In this document: positions 16,142-24,824 of the stretch, in pieces | How the letters are laid out: every line of letters starts with the position of its first letter | Position numbering within the stretch: the stretch's first letter is position 1 | DNA from: Pelagibacteraceae bacterium AG-325-E23 | Lineage (GTDB): Bacteria > Pseudomonadota > Alphaproteobacteria > Pelagibacterales > Pelagibacteraceae | Reading direction: 5' to 3' | DNA: 64,000 bases | NCBI GenBank assembly: GCA_003282945.1 | Contig: QBYG01000001.1 | Span: forward strand, 1-64,000 | Program-made: the position numbers and the translations under genes | Notes under the pieces: model-generated | What the model saw: the letters and a program-made list of their open reading frames with translations, nothing else | Database searches by the model: none | What the model was told of the DNA's origin: nothing

Positions 16142-17641
16142 ATGAACACAAAACTTAAAGTATCAGAAATTTCAAAAATTTATCCAGGATGTGTTGCAAA
16201 CAATAAAGTATCATTAGAATTTGGAAGTGGGAAAATATATGCATTATTGGGAGAAAATGGAGCTGGCAAGTCTACGCTAGTTAAAATCTTATCTGGAGTA
16301 GTAAAACCTGATGAGGGCGAAGTTTTTTTAAATGATAAAAGCATTAAACTTAACTCTCCCCTAGATGCCAAAAAAAATAATATTGGAATGGTTTTTCAAC
16401 ATTTCAACCTCTTTGAGACTTTATCAGTATTTGAAAATTTAAGCATCGATAGTGACACAAAAGATGAAGATCTAAGAGTTTTAGTCAACGATATATTAAA
16501 AAAGTACAATTTTAAAATTGATCTAGATATTCCAGTTTTAAATTTATCAGCAGGTCAAAAACAAAAAGTAGAAATTATAAGGTGTTTAATTGGAAATCCA
16601 AAAGTATTGATTATGGATGAACCTACATCAGTTTTAACTGAACAAGAAACTGATGATTTATTTATTTCTTTAAAACAATTTTCTAAAGATGGAATTTTAA
16701 TTATTTATATTACCCACAAATTGAAAGAGGTTTTGTCGCTTTGTGATGAGGTAGCCGTAATGAGAAAGGGTAAAGTAGTTTCAGTTAGTAATACGATTGA
16801 TGAAAAAATTGAAAGTTTAGCGAATAAAATGGTAGGTGAAAATTTAAATACTATTAAAAAAAAATTTAATAAATTTAAAAATAGTGAAGAAATTTTAAAA
16901 ATCTCAAATCTAAATTTTAAAAGTGACGACCCATATGAAACAAACTTAAAAGATTTAAACCTCTCATTAAAAAAAGGAGAGTGTTTAGGTATTGCTGGAA
17001 TTTCAGGAAATGGACAAAATGAACTATTTCAAATACTTAGTGGAGAAATAATTACTGAAGGTACTTCAATAATGTTTAGAAATAAAGAAATTGGTAAGTT
17101 AAATCCTAGAGAAAGAAGAGAATACCTTATGGCTTTTTCACCTGAAGATCGTATCTCTCAAGCTGCAGTCCCTGAGTTAAAAATATATGAAAATGTTGCA
17201 TTAAACAATTTTAAGTCATCAAACTTTTTTGAAAAAGGTTTAGTGAATGAAAAGAAAATAAAAGAGCACTCTAAGAAGATACTTTCTAATTTTTCTGTAA
17301 ATACAGACAATGTTGAATTAAAGAGCCAATTTTTATCTGGTGGAAATCTTCAAAAATTAATTATTGGAAGAGAATTAATTACTTCACCTGAATTGTTGGT
17401 ATGTTTTAACCCCACATGGGGTCTTGATGTTGGTGCGATCAACTACATTCATGAAACATTAATTAAAATTAATCAGCAAGGAAAATCATCAATATTAATT
17501 TCTACTGATAACGATGAACTCTTAAAATTAAGCGACCGTATTTGTGTAATTTATAAAGGTAAACTGTCTAAAATAATGAATGCAGATACTGTTACTGCTG
17601 AAAAATTAGGAATTTTGATGGGGGGAGGTTCAATTGATTAA
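16142..17641 (+). CDS. BMP-type ABC importer, double ATP-binding subunit
   Basis: A 499-residue ATPase with two fused nucleotide-binding domains, as in sugar and nucleoside importers (RbsA, NupA/YufO). The first half has Walker A GENGAGKST (38-46), signature LSAGQKQK and Walker B LIMDEPTSVL. The second half has a degenerate Walker A (GISGNGQNE), a good signature LSGGNLQKL and an altered Walker B (LVCFNPTWGLD), as usual for this class. It overlaps the permease start by 8 bases and opens a four-gene operon with two permeases and a BmpA-like binding protein. Substrate: probably nucleosides or purine bases. Confidence 0.93.
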   Translation: MNTKLKVSEISKIYPGCVANNKVSLEFGSGKIYALLGENGAGKSTLVKILSGVVKPDEGEVFLNDKSIKLNSPLDAKKNNIGMVFQHFNLFETLSVFENLSIDSDTKDEDLRVLVNDILKKYNFKIDLDIPVLNLSAGQKQKVEIIRCLIGNPKVLIMDEPTSVLTEQETDDLFISLKQFSKDGILIIYITHKLKEVLSLCDEVAVMRKGKVVSVSNTIDEKIESLANKMVGENLNTIKKKFNKFKNSEEILKISNLNFKSDDPYETNLKDLNLSLKKGECLGIAGISGNGQNELFQILSGEIITEGTSIMFRNKEIGKLNPRERREYLMAFSPEDRISQAAVPELKIYENVALNNFKSSNFFEKGLVNEKKIKEHSKKILSNFSVNTDNVELKSQFLSGGNLQKLIIGRELITSPELLVCFNPTWGLDVGAINYIHETLIKINQQGKSSILISTDNDELLKLSDRICVIYKGKLSKIMNADTVTAEKLGILMGGGSID

Positions 17642-18707
17642 AATTGAAAAACGTAATGATGTATCTAGATCAATTTACTTTTTAACTCCAGTTTTGGCTA
17701 TTTTTCTCACATTAATTGGAGGAGCGATTATTTTTTATATTTTGGGGTTTAATCCTATAGAGGCTTTAAAATTTTTTTTTATTACCCCCATTTCTGATTT
17801 ATACGGATTAAGTGAACTTTTGGTAAAAGCTACACCACTTTGTTTAATAGCGATAGGTTTATCTTTTTGTTTTAAAAGTAATAATTGGAATATTGGTGCA
17901 GAAGGACAGCTTATTTTTGGTGGAATAGTCGGTGGAGGAGTTGCTTTGTTATTTTATAACCATGATGGATTTTATGTTTTACCAATAATTATTTTATCTG
18001 GTGCACTTGGTGGCATGTTATTTGCAATGATACCAGCAATTTTAAAAACATATTTTAACACTAATGAAATTTTGGTCAGCTTAATGCTAGTTTATGTTGC
18101 AAAATTATTGTTAGATTATTTAGTGGTTGGTCCTTGGAGCAATCCCGAAGGTTTTAATTTTCCAGAAACAAGACAATTTAGTGAGTCTGCAAGAATGCCA
18201 ATTTTATTTGACGGTTTAAGAATTCATGCTGGAATATTTATTACTCTCATCACTGTATTCTTAAGTTGGCTTATTTTGTACAAAACTTATTTAGGTTTTC
18301 AAATAAAAGTTTCAGGCTTAAGTTTGAAAACTGCAAAATATGCAGGGTTCAAAGGTAAGACAATGATTATAATTGTTTTTATGATTAGTGGAGCATGTGC
18401 CGGTCTTGCAGGTGTAGGAGAGATAACAGGACCAATAGGACAATTACACAGAAATATTTCTCCTGATTATGGCTTCACAGCAATAATTGTTGCTTTTTTA
18501 GGAAGACTAAATCCAGTTGGAATTATTTTTGCATCTCTAATTGTTGCTCTAACTTATTTAGGGGCAGAAACAGCTCAGATATTTTTGCAAGTACCAAAAT
18601 ATACAGGTCAAGTTTTTCAAGGAATGATTTTATTTTTTCTTCTTGGGTCTGATTATTTATTATTTTTTAAAATAAAGTTTTTAGGTTTAAAAAAAAATGA
18701 GCTTTGA
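17634..18707 (+). CDS. BMP-type ABC importer, permease 1 (NupB/YufP-like)
   Basis: A 357-residue inner-membrane permease of the BPD_transp_2 (LivH/RbsC-like) family, with about eight to ten helices. The segment IGLSFCFKSNNWNIGAEGQL is the family hallmark near the second or third helix, and ISGACAGLAGVGEITG is the coupling-loop region. It overlaps the ATPase gene by 8 bases and the second permease gene by 11 bases, giving tight translational coupling. The two permeases form the channel of the importer. Confidence 0.92.
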   Translation: MIKIEKRNDVSRSIYFLTPVLAIFLTLIGGAIIFYILGFNPIEALKFFFITPISDLYGLSELLVKATPLCLIAIGLSFCFKSNNWNIGAEGQLIFGGIVGGGVALLFYNHDGFYVLPIIILSGALGGMLFAMIPAILKTYFNTNEILVSLMLVYVAKLLLDYLVVGPWSNPEGFNFPETRQFSESARMPILFDGLRIHAGIFITLITVFLSWLILYKTYLGFQIKVSGLSLKTAKYAGFKGKTMIIIVFMISGACAGLAGVGEITGPIGQLHRNISPDYGFTAIIVAFLGRLNPVGIIFASLIVALTYLGAETAQIFLQVPKYTGQVFQGMILFFLLGSDYLLFFKIKFLGLKKNEL

Positions 18708-19629
18708 TTTAAATTTTATAGGTATTTTAATTGGTGCCATCATGGCATCATCAGTTCCTTTGATACTTGCTGCATCTGGGGAATTAATAACTGAAAGATC
18801 TGGTGTTTTAAATCTCGGGGTAGAAGGAATGATGATAATTGGAGCAATCTCTGGATTTGCTTTAATGGTAGTGACTGATAATTTATTTTTTGCAGTAGTA
18901 GGCTCTATGCTTTCAGGTTTAATTATATCTCTTATTTTTGGATTGCTTACCCAATCACTCCTTACAAATCACGTAGCTACAGGTCTTGCGCTAACTATCT
19001 TTGGTATTGGAATGTCAGCAATGATAGGTAAGAACTTCGTTGGAATTCCAGGAAAGGAATTTCCGTTATTATTCCTCAATTTAAAAGAAAGTATTCCGTT
19101 TTTGGGTCCAATATTCTTTGGTCACTCAATTATATTATATTTTGCATTTGGATTACCATTTTTGACAAATTATTTTTTAAAAAAAACTAAAACTGGTTTG
19201 ATTATCAGAGCCGTTGGGGACTCGCCAACTTCAGCTTCTAATCAAGGGATTAATGTTACATTAGTAAGATATAGTTGTATTCTTTATGGAGGTGCAATGT
19301 GTGGATTAGCTGGGGCGTACCTATCATTAATATACACTCCCCAGTGGATTGAGAATATGACAGGGGGAAGAGGATGGATTGCACTAGCTTTAGTAGTTTT
19401 TGCAACATGGAGTCCGATTAAAGTTCTTATAGGTGCATTAATATTTGGTGGAATTACAATTTTACAATTGCATATGCAGGCAGTGGGCTTAAGAATTCCA
19501 GTTCAATTATTAAGTGCATTACCTTACATCATGACAATAATAGTTTTAGTTGTAATTTCTCGTGATAGTAGAAAAATAAAACTGAATACACCAACTTCGC
19601 TGGGACAAATCTTCTATAAGGAAAAGTGA
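18697..19629 (+). CDS. BMP-type ABC importer, permease 2 (NupC/YufQ-like)
   Basis: A 310-residue inner-membrane permease paralogous to the upstream one. It has ASGELITERSGVLNLGVEGM near the N-terminus, IRAVGDSPTSASNQGINV in the cytoplasmic coupling loop, and AMCGLAGAYLSL. It starts inside the end of permease 1. The gap of about 90 bases to the binding-protein gene is the only sizeable spacer in the operon, which may allow separate expression of the binding protein. Confidence 0.92.
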   Translation: MSFDLNFIGILIGAIMASSVPLILAASGELITERSGVLNLGVEGMMIIGAISGFALMVVTDNLFFAVVGSMLSGLIISLIFGLLTQSLLTNHVATGLALTIFGIGMSAMIGKNFVGIPGKEFPLLFLNLKESIPFLGPIFFGHSIILYFAFGLPFLTNYFLKKTKTGLIIRAVGDSPTSASNQGINVTLVRYSCILYGGAMCGLAGAYLSLIYTPQWIENMTGGRGWIALALVVFATWSPIKVLIGALIFGGITILQLHMQAVGLRIPVQLLSALPYIMTIIVLVVISRDSRKIKLNTPTSLGQIFYKEK

Positions 19630-19717
19630 TGTTAGCTATTCCAAAATAAATATTTTTTTTTATTAGAATATTGTCTAGTTTGTAGTATCACAAAATTAAA
19701 TTTAAAGGGGAAATCAA

Positions 19718-20782
19718 ATGTACAAACTATATTTAAGAAGTTTAATTTCTGTATTATTTTTGCTTGGCTTTAGCTTAAATGCAAATGCAGAATTTAAAGT
19801 TGGTTTTGTTTATGTTGGTCCAACTGGAGACCATGGATGGACATACCAACACCATGAAGGAAGAAATGCAGTGGAAGCTTTGGGAATAAAAACTACTTAT
19901 GTAGAAAGTGTACCTGAAGGTGCTGATGCAGAAAGAGTTATAAGACAATTAGCACAATCTGGTCACGACCTAATCTTTACGACTAGTTTTGGATATATGG
20001 ATCCAACAAACAAGGTTGCTAAAGATTTTCCAAATGTAAAATTTGAACATGCAACTGGTTACAAAAGAGAGCATTCAAATGTTTCTACATATTCTGCAAG
20101 GTTTTATGAAGGTAGAACTTTGTTAGGACATATGGCTGGAAAGATGACAAAGACAAATACTATCGGATACATTGCTTCTTTTCCAATTCCTGAGGTTATA
20201 AGAGGAATTAATGCAATGACATTAGCTGCTCAAAAAGTAAATCCTGATATTAAAACAAAAATTGTTTGGGTTTTTACTTGGTATGATCCAGGAAAAGAAT
20301 CAGAAGCAGCTCAAGCTTTGATTGATCAGGGTGCAGATATAATTATGCAACATACTGACAGTACTGCTCCGGTACAAGTTGCAGAAAAAGCAGGAGTTTG
20401 GTCTTTTGGTCAAGCAAGTGATATGCAAAGATTCGCTCCAAAATCAATATTAACCTCAATTATAGATGATTGGGCGCCTTACTATGTAGAAAGATCAATT
20501 GCTGCAAGAGATGGCACTTGGAAACAACAAGATACTTGGCATGGATTAAAAGAAGGAATGGTGGCAATGGCACCATATAATTCTGCAATGGGAAGCGACT
20601 TAGTTAAAGAAGTGGAACAACTTCAAAAAGACTTAGCTTCAGGAAAAGCTCACTCATTTACTGGTCCAATTTATGATCAAAAAGGAAACGTTCTTGTAGC
20701 CGAAGGTGCTGTAGCTGACGATGGAATGCTAGCTGGAATGAATGTTTATGTTAAAGGAGTAGAAGGAGACATTCCACAGTAA
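19718..20782 (+). CDS. BMP-family (BmpA/PnrA-like) substrate-binding protein
   Basis: A 354-residue periplasmic binding protein. The signal peptide ends near ANA at residue 24 with no lipobox, so it is soluble. The mature protein begins with FKVGFVYVGPTGDHGWTYQH, a PnrA/BMP-family opening, followed by ERVIRQLAQSGHDLIFTTSF and GADIIMQHTDSTAP. Characterised relatives bind purine nucleosides, or xanthine-like bases. A strong AAAGGGGA ribosome site fits high expression, as is usual for marine binding proteins. A clear terminator follows, then a convergent purine phosphoribosyltransferase gene, which supports a purine substrate. Confidence 0.92.
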   Translation: MYKLYLRSLISVLFLLGFSLNANAEFKVGFVYVGPTGDHGWTYQHHEGRNAVEALGIKTTYVESVPEGADAERVIRQLAQSGHDLIFTTSFGYMDPTNKVAKDFPNVKFEHATGYKREHSNVSTYSARFYEGRTLLGHMAGKMTKTNTIGYIASFPIPEVIRGINAMTLAAQKVNPDIKTKIVWVFTWYDPGKESEAAQALIDQGADIIMQHTDSTAPVQVAEKAGVWSFGQASDMQRFAPKSILTSIIDDWAPYYVERSIAARDGTWKQQDTWHGLKEGMVAMAPYNSAMGSDLVKEVEQLQKDLASGKAHSFTGPIYDQKGNVLVAEGAVADDGMLAGMNVYVKGVEGDIPQ

Positions 20783-20807
20783 GAAATTTTATCAAAAGAT
20801 TAAAATT

Positions 20808-20835
20808 AAAGGCCAGCTTAGTCTGGCCTTTTTTT
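20808..20835. terminator. Bidirectional terminator between the BMP binding protein and the phosphoribosyltransferase
   Basis: A 9-bp stem AAAGGCCAG (20808-20816), a 6-base loop CTTAGT, and CTGGCCTTT (20823-20831), followed by further T residues. A-rich on the left and T-rich on the right, so it can work for both convergent genes. It ends just before the stop at 20834. Confidence 0.88.
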
Positions 20836-21358
20836 ATTTAGAATACTTTTTTTTCAAACCATCTATATCAATTTCATCATAATACTCCGATGGTTGAACA
20901 ATCCATGGATCATTATCTAATAAAATTGGACAGAAATCAGGTGTAAAAGTGGAAGATTTTTTTTTCCAAAGACACGCTGTTTTAATTTCACTTATGTGGT
21001 CCTTAACAGGTTCATATTCTTTAAGCCATTCTATACTTTTATTTAAGGTAAGTCCTGTGTCTGATAGATCATCTACTAACAGTACTTTTTTAAAATCTTC
21101 GTTAGTTGCAATTGCACTTATATCTCTTGCAAATATTAGCTCCCCTTGTTTATTTTGAACCGTATCACCAGAGTAACTTTGAATTACAACATAAGCTGTA
21201 GGTAATTTAAAAATTCTAGATAAAATATCTATAATTGGAGCTGCACCTCTCATGATGCCAACTAATACTGTTGGCTTATATTTTTTTTCAATTTCTAAAG
21301 CAAGTTTTTCGACGACCTTTTTATATTCTTCATAAGAAATTATTAATTTATCAGCCAT
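20834..21358 (-). CDS. Purine (xanthine/guanine-type) phosphoribosyltransferase
   Basis: A 174-residue type I phosphoribosyltransferase that joins a purine base to PRPP. The PRPP loop is VLLVDDLSDTGLTL, and the N-terminal half has VLVGIMRGAAPI, which forms the pyrophosphate loop. DNDPWIVQPSEYYD near the end resembles the hood of xanthine/guanine enzymes (Gpt/Xpt-like). It acts in the cytoplasm in purine salvage. It converges on the BMP importer operon, which fits uptake followed by salvage. The exact base preference is not readable from sequence. Confidence 0.88.
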   Translation of the reverse strand: MADKLIISYEEYKKVVEKLALEIEKKYKPTVLVGIMRGAAPIIDILSRIFKLPTAYVVIQSYSGDTVQNKQGELIFARDISAIATNEDFKKVLLVDDLSDTGLTLNKSIEWLKEYEPVKDHISEIKTACLWKKKSSTFTPDFCPILLDNDPWIVQPSEYYDEIDIDGLKKKYSK

Positions 21359-21401
21359 AAAAATTTGGTATCATAAATAAAAATATTAAAAAAGGATAAA
21401 T

Positions 21402-21704
21402 ATGAAAACTTATTGGATAAGCCTATACTTAGAAATCTCAAGCCAGGAGAACTTAAAAAAATATGGAGAAAAGGCTGTTCCTATAATAAAAAGTTATGGG
21501 GGAAAACCAGTAGTAAGAGGTGGAAAATTAAAGTCATTTAGTGGCCCAAACGTTGTGCGTACTGTAATATGGGAGTTTCCGACTTACAATGATGCTATGT
21601 CATGCCATGAATCGACTGAATATAAATCTGCTTGGACTCATGCAGATGATACAACTAAGAGAATAATGTTTATTGTTGAAGGAGTAGAACATCAACAAAT
21701 TTGA
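21402..21704 (+). CDS. DUF1330 protein, copy 1
   Basis: A 100-residue ferredoxin-fold (dimeric alpha-beta barrel) protein. YGGKPVVRGGKLKSFSG and VIWEFPTYNDAMSCHESTEY are the DUF1330 signatures. The function of the family is unknown. It has an AAAGGA ribosome site and sits 41 bases before a paralogue. Divergent from the phosphoribosyltransferase. Confidence 0.85.
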   Translation: MKTYWISLYLEISSQENLKKYGEKAVPIIKSYGGKPVVRGGKLKSFSGPNVVRTVIWEFPTYNDAMSCHESTEYKSAWTHADDTTKRIMFIVEGVEHQQI

Positions 21705-21745
21705 TAAATAAAAATTACAATATACAATGGGTGTAAAGGAGAATT

Positions 21746-22033
21746 ATGAAAGGTTATGTAGTCTGTGTGTGGGAAAAAATTAATAGTGAGGAAAAATTAG
21801 AGGAATATGCGCTAAAAGCCAAAATTGCAGCAGATAAATACTCAGGGATATTTATAATTAGAGGTGGAAAAAATAGAACAAATGAGGGGATAAACTCTCC
21901 TAGAACAACTGTAGTTGAATTTTCAGATTACAAAACAGCAATAGAATTTTATGATTCCCCTGAATATCAGGAAGCAATAGACGTTATTAAGGGCCATGCT
22001 GTAAGACATCATCAGATAGTTGAAGGCACTTAA
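21746..22033 (+). CDS. DUF1330 protein, copy 2
   Basis: A 95-residue paralogue of the upstream gene with the same order of elements: YSGIFIIRGGKNRTNEG, TTVVEFSDYKTAIEFYDSPEY, and a closing HHQIVEG, which matches VEHQQI in copy 1. The copies have diverged a lot, so they may form a heterodimer or serve different ligands. A GGAG ribosome site precedes the ATG. The stop overlaps the convergent glycosylase gene by 4 bases. Confidence 0.85.
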   Translation: MKGYVVCVWEKINSEEKLEEYALKAKIAADKYSGIFIIRGGKNRTNEGINSPRTTVVEFSDYKTAIEFYDSPEYQEAIDVIKGHAVRHHQIVEGT

Positions 22034-22653
22034 TATTGTATAGGCTCATCGTCAATGGAACGCCATAAGTACCAAGTAGCTACGGAACAATATGGAGAAA
22101 ATCTCTTTTTCAATAAATTTACATAGCTCATCGGTGGTAAATAGCTTTTCCTATAATTGTTTGAAATAGCTCTAAGTAAACCAATATCTTGAACAGGCCA
22201 TATGTTAGATCTATTGTAAGTAAATAGTAATATCATCTCTGCAGACCATCTACCTATTTGTCTTAACTCAGATAAATAAAGAATTGCCTCCTCGTCTCCC
22301 ATTTTTTTTATAACTCTTGGATTAAATGTTTTATTTACAAATTTTTTTGCCAACTCTTTTATTCCTCTAACTTTTTGTCTGCTTAAACCACATTTTTTCA
22401 ACCGAGCCGAGGTAATAGCATTAACTACTTTTGGATTTATCTTTCCTCTACATTCTTTTTTAAACTTTAAAAATACAGAATTTGCTGCAGCGACACTTAT
22501 CTGTTGTCCTATTATACTTTTACATAGAGATAAAAAAATATCTTTTCTTGTTGTTAAGGTTTTATCTTTGTATTTAGAAATAAGTTTCTTCATTATCTTA
22601 TCCTTAGAAAGATACTTTACTGCCTTTGACCAATAAATCGGGGGTTTACTCAT
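22030..22653 (-). CDS. DNA-3-methyladenine glycosylase, AlkA-like (HhH-GPD)
   Basis: A 207-residue base-excision repair enzyme. It has the helix-hairpin-helix LSELRQIGRWSAEMILLF followed by the catalytic aspartate in WPVQDIGLLRAI, and SLCKSIIGQQISVAAA, the conserved GQQ(I/V)S motif near the N-terminus. It removes alkylated purines. It lacks the AlkA N-terminal domain and an iron-sulfur cluster, so it matches the short MAG/Mag1-like forms. Its start overlaps the upstream EamA gene by 8 bases; the two form a small operon. Confidence 0.9.
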   Translation of the reverse strand: MSKPPIYWSKAVKYLSKDKIMKKLISKYKDKTLTTRKDIFLSLCKSIIGQQISVAAANSVFLKFKKECRGKINPKVVNAITSARLKKCGLSRQKVRGIKELAKKFVNKTFNPRVIKKMGDEEAILYLSELRQIGRWSAEMILLFTYNRSNIWPVQDIGLLRAISNNYRKSYLPPMSYVNLLKKRFSPYCSVATWYLWRSIDDEPIQY

Positions 22654-23527
22654 TTTTAAAAATTAAGTTTGGTTTTTTCAAATAAATTTCTCTTCTAAAT
22701 ATAATTAATGAAGATAACACTACAAGTAATGAACCCAATAAAGTTTTATAAGATGGTATTTCATTCCAAATAAAATAACCAAATACAATTGCAAATACTA
22801 AGCTCAAATACTTAAGTGGAGTAACTAAAGAAACTTCAGAAAGTTTATAAGATTGTCCAAGTAGTAAATTAGCAATACCTCCAAGCAAACCAATCATACA
22901 CAAAAGAATAAAATCTATTAATGTAGGCATTACCCATCCAAATGGAATTGTAAATAAACCTAAAATAGATATCGCTATTGAAAAATAAAAAGAAATAAGC
23001 CAAACTGGTTCGGATGTAGATAACTGCCTGATAGCAATTGCTACATATGACATTCCTAAACAAAAAATTATTGGATATATATAATAAAAATTTAAACTTG
23101 AAATACCTGGTTGTGTAATAATTATTACTCCAAAAAAACCAATTAAAACTGCTAACCAACGATACTTACCGATTTTTTCTGACAAAAAATAAATAGATAA
23201 AATTGTTGCAAAAATCGGTGCTGCAAAAGAAATACCTACTACAGTTGCCAGTGGTAAATTTCTTAGTGCAATAAAGACTGATACTATTGCCATTAATCCC
23301 GCAGCACATCTAAAGAAATGTAATTTAGGTCGATCTGTTTTATAAAAATTTGAGTAGTTTTCTTTTGGTATTAAAAAAAATATAGGTATTAGTCCACAAA
23401 TTCCTCTAAAAAAAAGAACTTCACCAACAGGATAATTATCAGACCACTTAACAAGTACATCCATCATTGAAAATGCACACACAGACAGAAACATGTACAA
23501 AAAGCCTAATTGATTTCTAGATAACAT
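22646..23527 (-). CDS. EamA/DMT-family transporter
   Basis: A 293-residue inner-membrane protein with ten predicted helices in two five-helix repeats (EamA domains). GEVLFFRGICGLIP and FAAPIFATILSIYFLSEKIG belong to the first repeat, and VTPLKYLSLVFAIVFGYFIWNE to the second. Drug/metabolite transporter family; the substrate is unknown. It is divergent from msrA and overlaps the glycosylase gene by 8 bases. Confidence 0.88.
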   Translation of the reverse strand: MLSRNQLGFLYMFLSVCAFSMMDVLVKWSDNYPVGEVLFFRGICGLIPIFFLIPKENYSNFYKTDRPKLHFFRCAAGLMAIVSVFIALRNLPLATVVGISFAAPIFATILSIYFLSEKIGKYRWLAVLIGFFGVIIITQPGISSLNFYYIYPIIFCLGMSYVAIAIRQLSTSEPVWLISFYFSIAISILGLFTIPFGWVMPTLIDFILLCMIGLLGGIANLLLGQSYKLSEVSLVTPLKYLSLVFAIVFGYFIWNEIPSYKTLLGSLLVVLSSLIIFRREIYLKKPNLIFKNE

Positions 23528-23561
23528 AGATTAGATTATATTGTTATTATAACATTAATCT

Positions 23562-24005
23562 ATGGAAATAGCAGTTTTAGCTTTGGGATGTTTCTGGGGT
23601 CCAGAAAAAAAATATGGACAATTAGATGGTATCTACAGAACTGAGGTTGGATATTGCGGAGGAAACAGTCCAAATACAAATTACAGAGAAGTTTGTACAG
23701 GAACAACTAATCATGCGGAAGCTGTAAAATTAGAATTTGATCCTAAAATTATTACATACGAGCAAATAATTAAGAAATTTTTTGAATTTCATGATCCAAC
23801 TACACTAAACTCTCAAGGACCTGATTTTGGAACACAATACAGAAGTGAGATATTCTACCTTAATGATGAACAAAAAAATATTGCTCAAAAAGTGATTGAT
23901 GATGTAAATAAAAAATTATCTGGAAAGGTAGTAACCAAACTATCTGAGTTGAAAAATTACTGTACTGCGGAAGAATATCATCAAAAGTATTTAGAAAAAA
24001 GATAG
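23562..24005 (+). CDS. msrA: Peptide methionine sulfoxide reductase MsrA
   Basis: A 147-residue enzyme that reduces methionine-S-sulfoxide in proteins. The catalytic Cys10 is in ALGCFWGPE. Other family features are TEVGYCGG, FDPKIITYEQI, FFEFHDPTT and QYRS. It is short but complete; the N-terminus starts directly at the catalytic strand. No clear Shine-Dalgarno is visible. The stop is one base before the sulfurtransferase start, so both sulfur-related genes are co-transcribed. Confidence 0.95.
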   Translation: MEIAVLALGCFWGPEKKYGQLDGIYRTEVGYCGGNSPNTNYREVCTGTTNHAEAVKLEFDPKIITYEQIIKKFFEFHDPTTLNSQGPDFGTQYRSEIFYLNDEQKNIAQKVIDDVNKKLSGKVVTKLSELKNYCTAEEYHQKYLEKR

Positions 24006-24006
24006 A

Positions 24007-24822
24007 ATGTCACTTGTATCATCAGATTGGTTGGAAAAAAATTTAAGTGCAGTAAAAATAATTGACTGTTCGTGGCATATGCCGGGAATTGACAGAGATC
24101 CTGGAGAGGAATACATCAAAAATCATATTCCAGAAGCAATTTTTTTTGATTTAGATGAAAACTCAGATCAAAGCACAGATTTACCCCACATGCTTCCTAC
24201 AAAAGAAAAATGGGAAGAGATAGTATCTTCAATGGGCATATCAAATACCGATAGAATTGTAATTTATGATAACTCTGATGTTCTAAGTTCATGTAGGGGT
24301 TGGTACAATTTTATTTATTTTGGTCATGATAAACACTTAGTAAGTGTTTTAGATGGTGGTTTAAAAAAATGGTTAATTGAAAATAGGAAAACGACAAGTG
24401 AAAAGACAATTTTAAACAATTCAACTTACAGAGCAACTGAAAATAAAAATCTGGTAAAAAGTATTTTTGAAATAAATGAAAATATTGTAAAAAAAAATTT
24501 TACAGTAATCGACGCTAGAAGTAAGGAAAGATTTAATGGAAGTGTTCCAGATCCCAGGAAGAATGTGAGGAGTGGATCTATTCCAAACTCTGTATGTCTT
24601 CCATTTAAAGAAGTTATAAATAGCTCAGATAACACTTTTAAAGGCGTAAGTGAGATCTCAAAAAAGTTCAGCAAAATTATTGATTTAAATGACGATAAAA
24701 GAGTTTTTTCATGTGGATCTGGTATAACAGCATGTGTTTTAGGTCTTGCATATTCCCTAGTAAATAATACATATTCTCCTACAGTTTATGATGGTTCATG
24801 GGCTGAATATGGAAGAATATAA
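24007..24822 (+). CDS. sseA: Thiosulfate/3-mercaptopyruvate sulfurtransferase
   Basis: A 271-residue tandem rhodanese protein. The first rhodanese domain is inactive and structural. The second carries the active-site loop with Cys236 in SCGSGITAC; CGSG(V/I)TA is typical of mercaptopyruvate-type enzymes. VIDARSKERFNG marks the start of the second domain. Cytoplasmic. It sits between msrA and an RND pump; the link to the pump is positional only. Confidence 0.9.
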   Translation: MSLVSSDWLEKNLSAVKIIDCSWHMPGIDRDPGEEYIKNHIPEAIFFDLDENSDQSTDLPHMLPTKEKWEEIVSSMGISNTDRIVIYDNSDVLSSCRGWYNFIYFGHDKHLVSVLDGGLKKWLIENRKTTSEKTILNNSTYRATENKNLVKSIFEINENIVKKNFTVIDARSKERFNGSVPDPRKNVRSGSIPNSVCLPFKEVINSSDNTFKGVSEISKKFSKIIDLNDDKRVFSCGSGITACVLGLAYSLVNNTYSPTVYDGSWAEYGRI

Positions 24823-24824
24823 AA

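Noticed and set aside
19630..19717. A/T-rich hairpin between permease 2 and the BMP binding-protein gene as an attenuator
   Set aside because: Pairing is limited to short A-T stretches with internal mismatches, as expected by chance at this base composition.
22869..23159. 96-residue minus-strand frame rich in aromatic residues
   Set aside because: It sits inside the EamA transporter gene in another frame; the composition reflects shifted membrane-helix codons.
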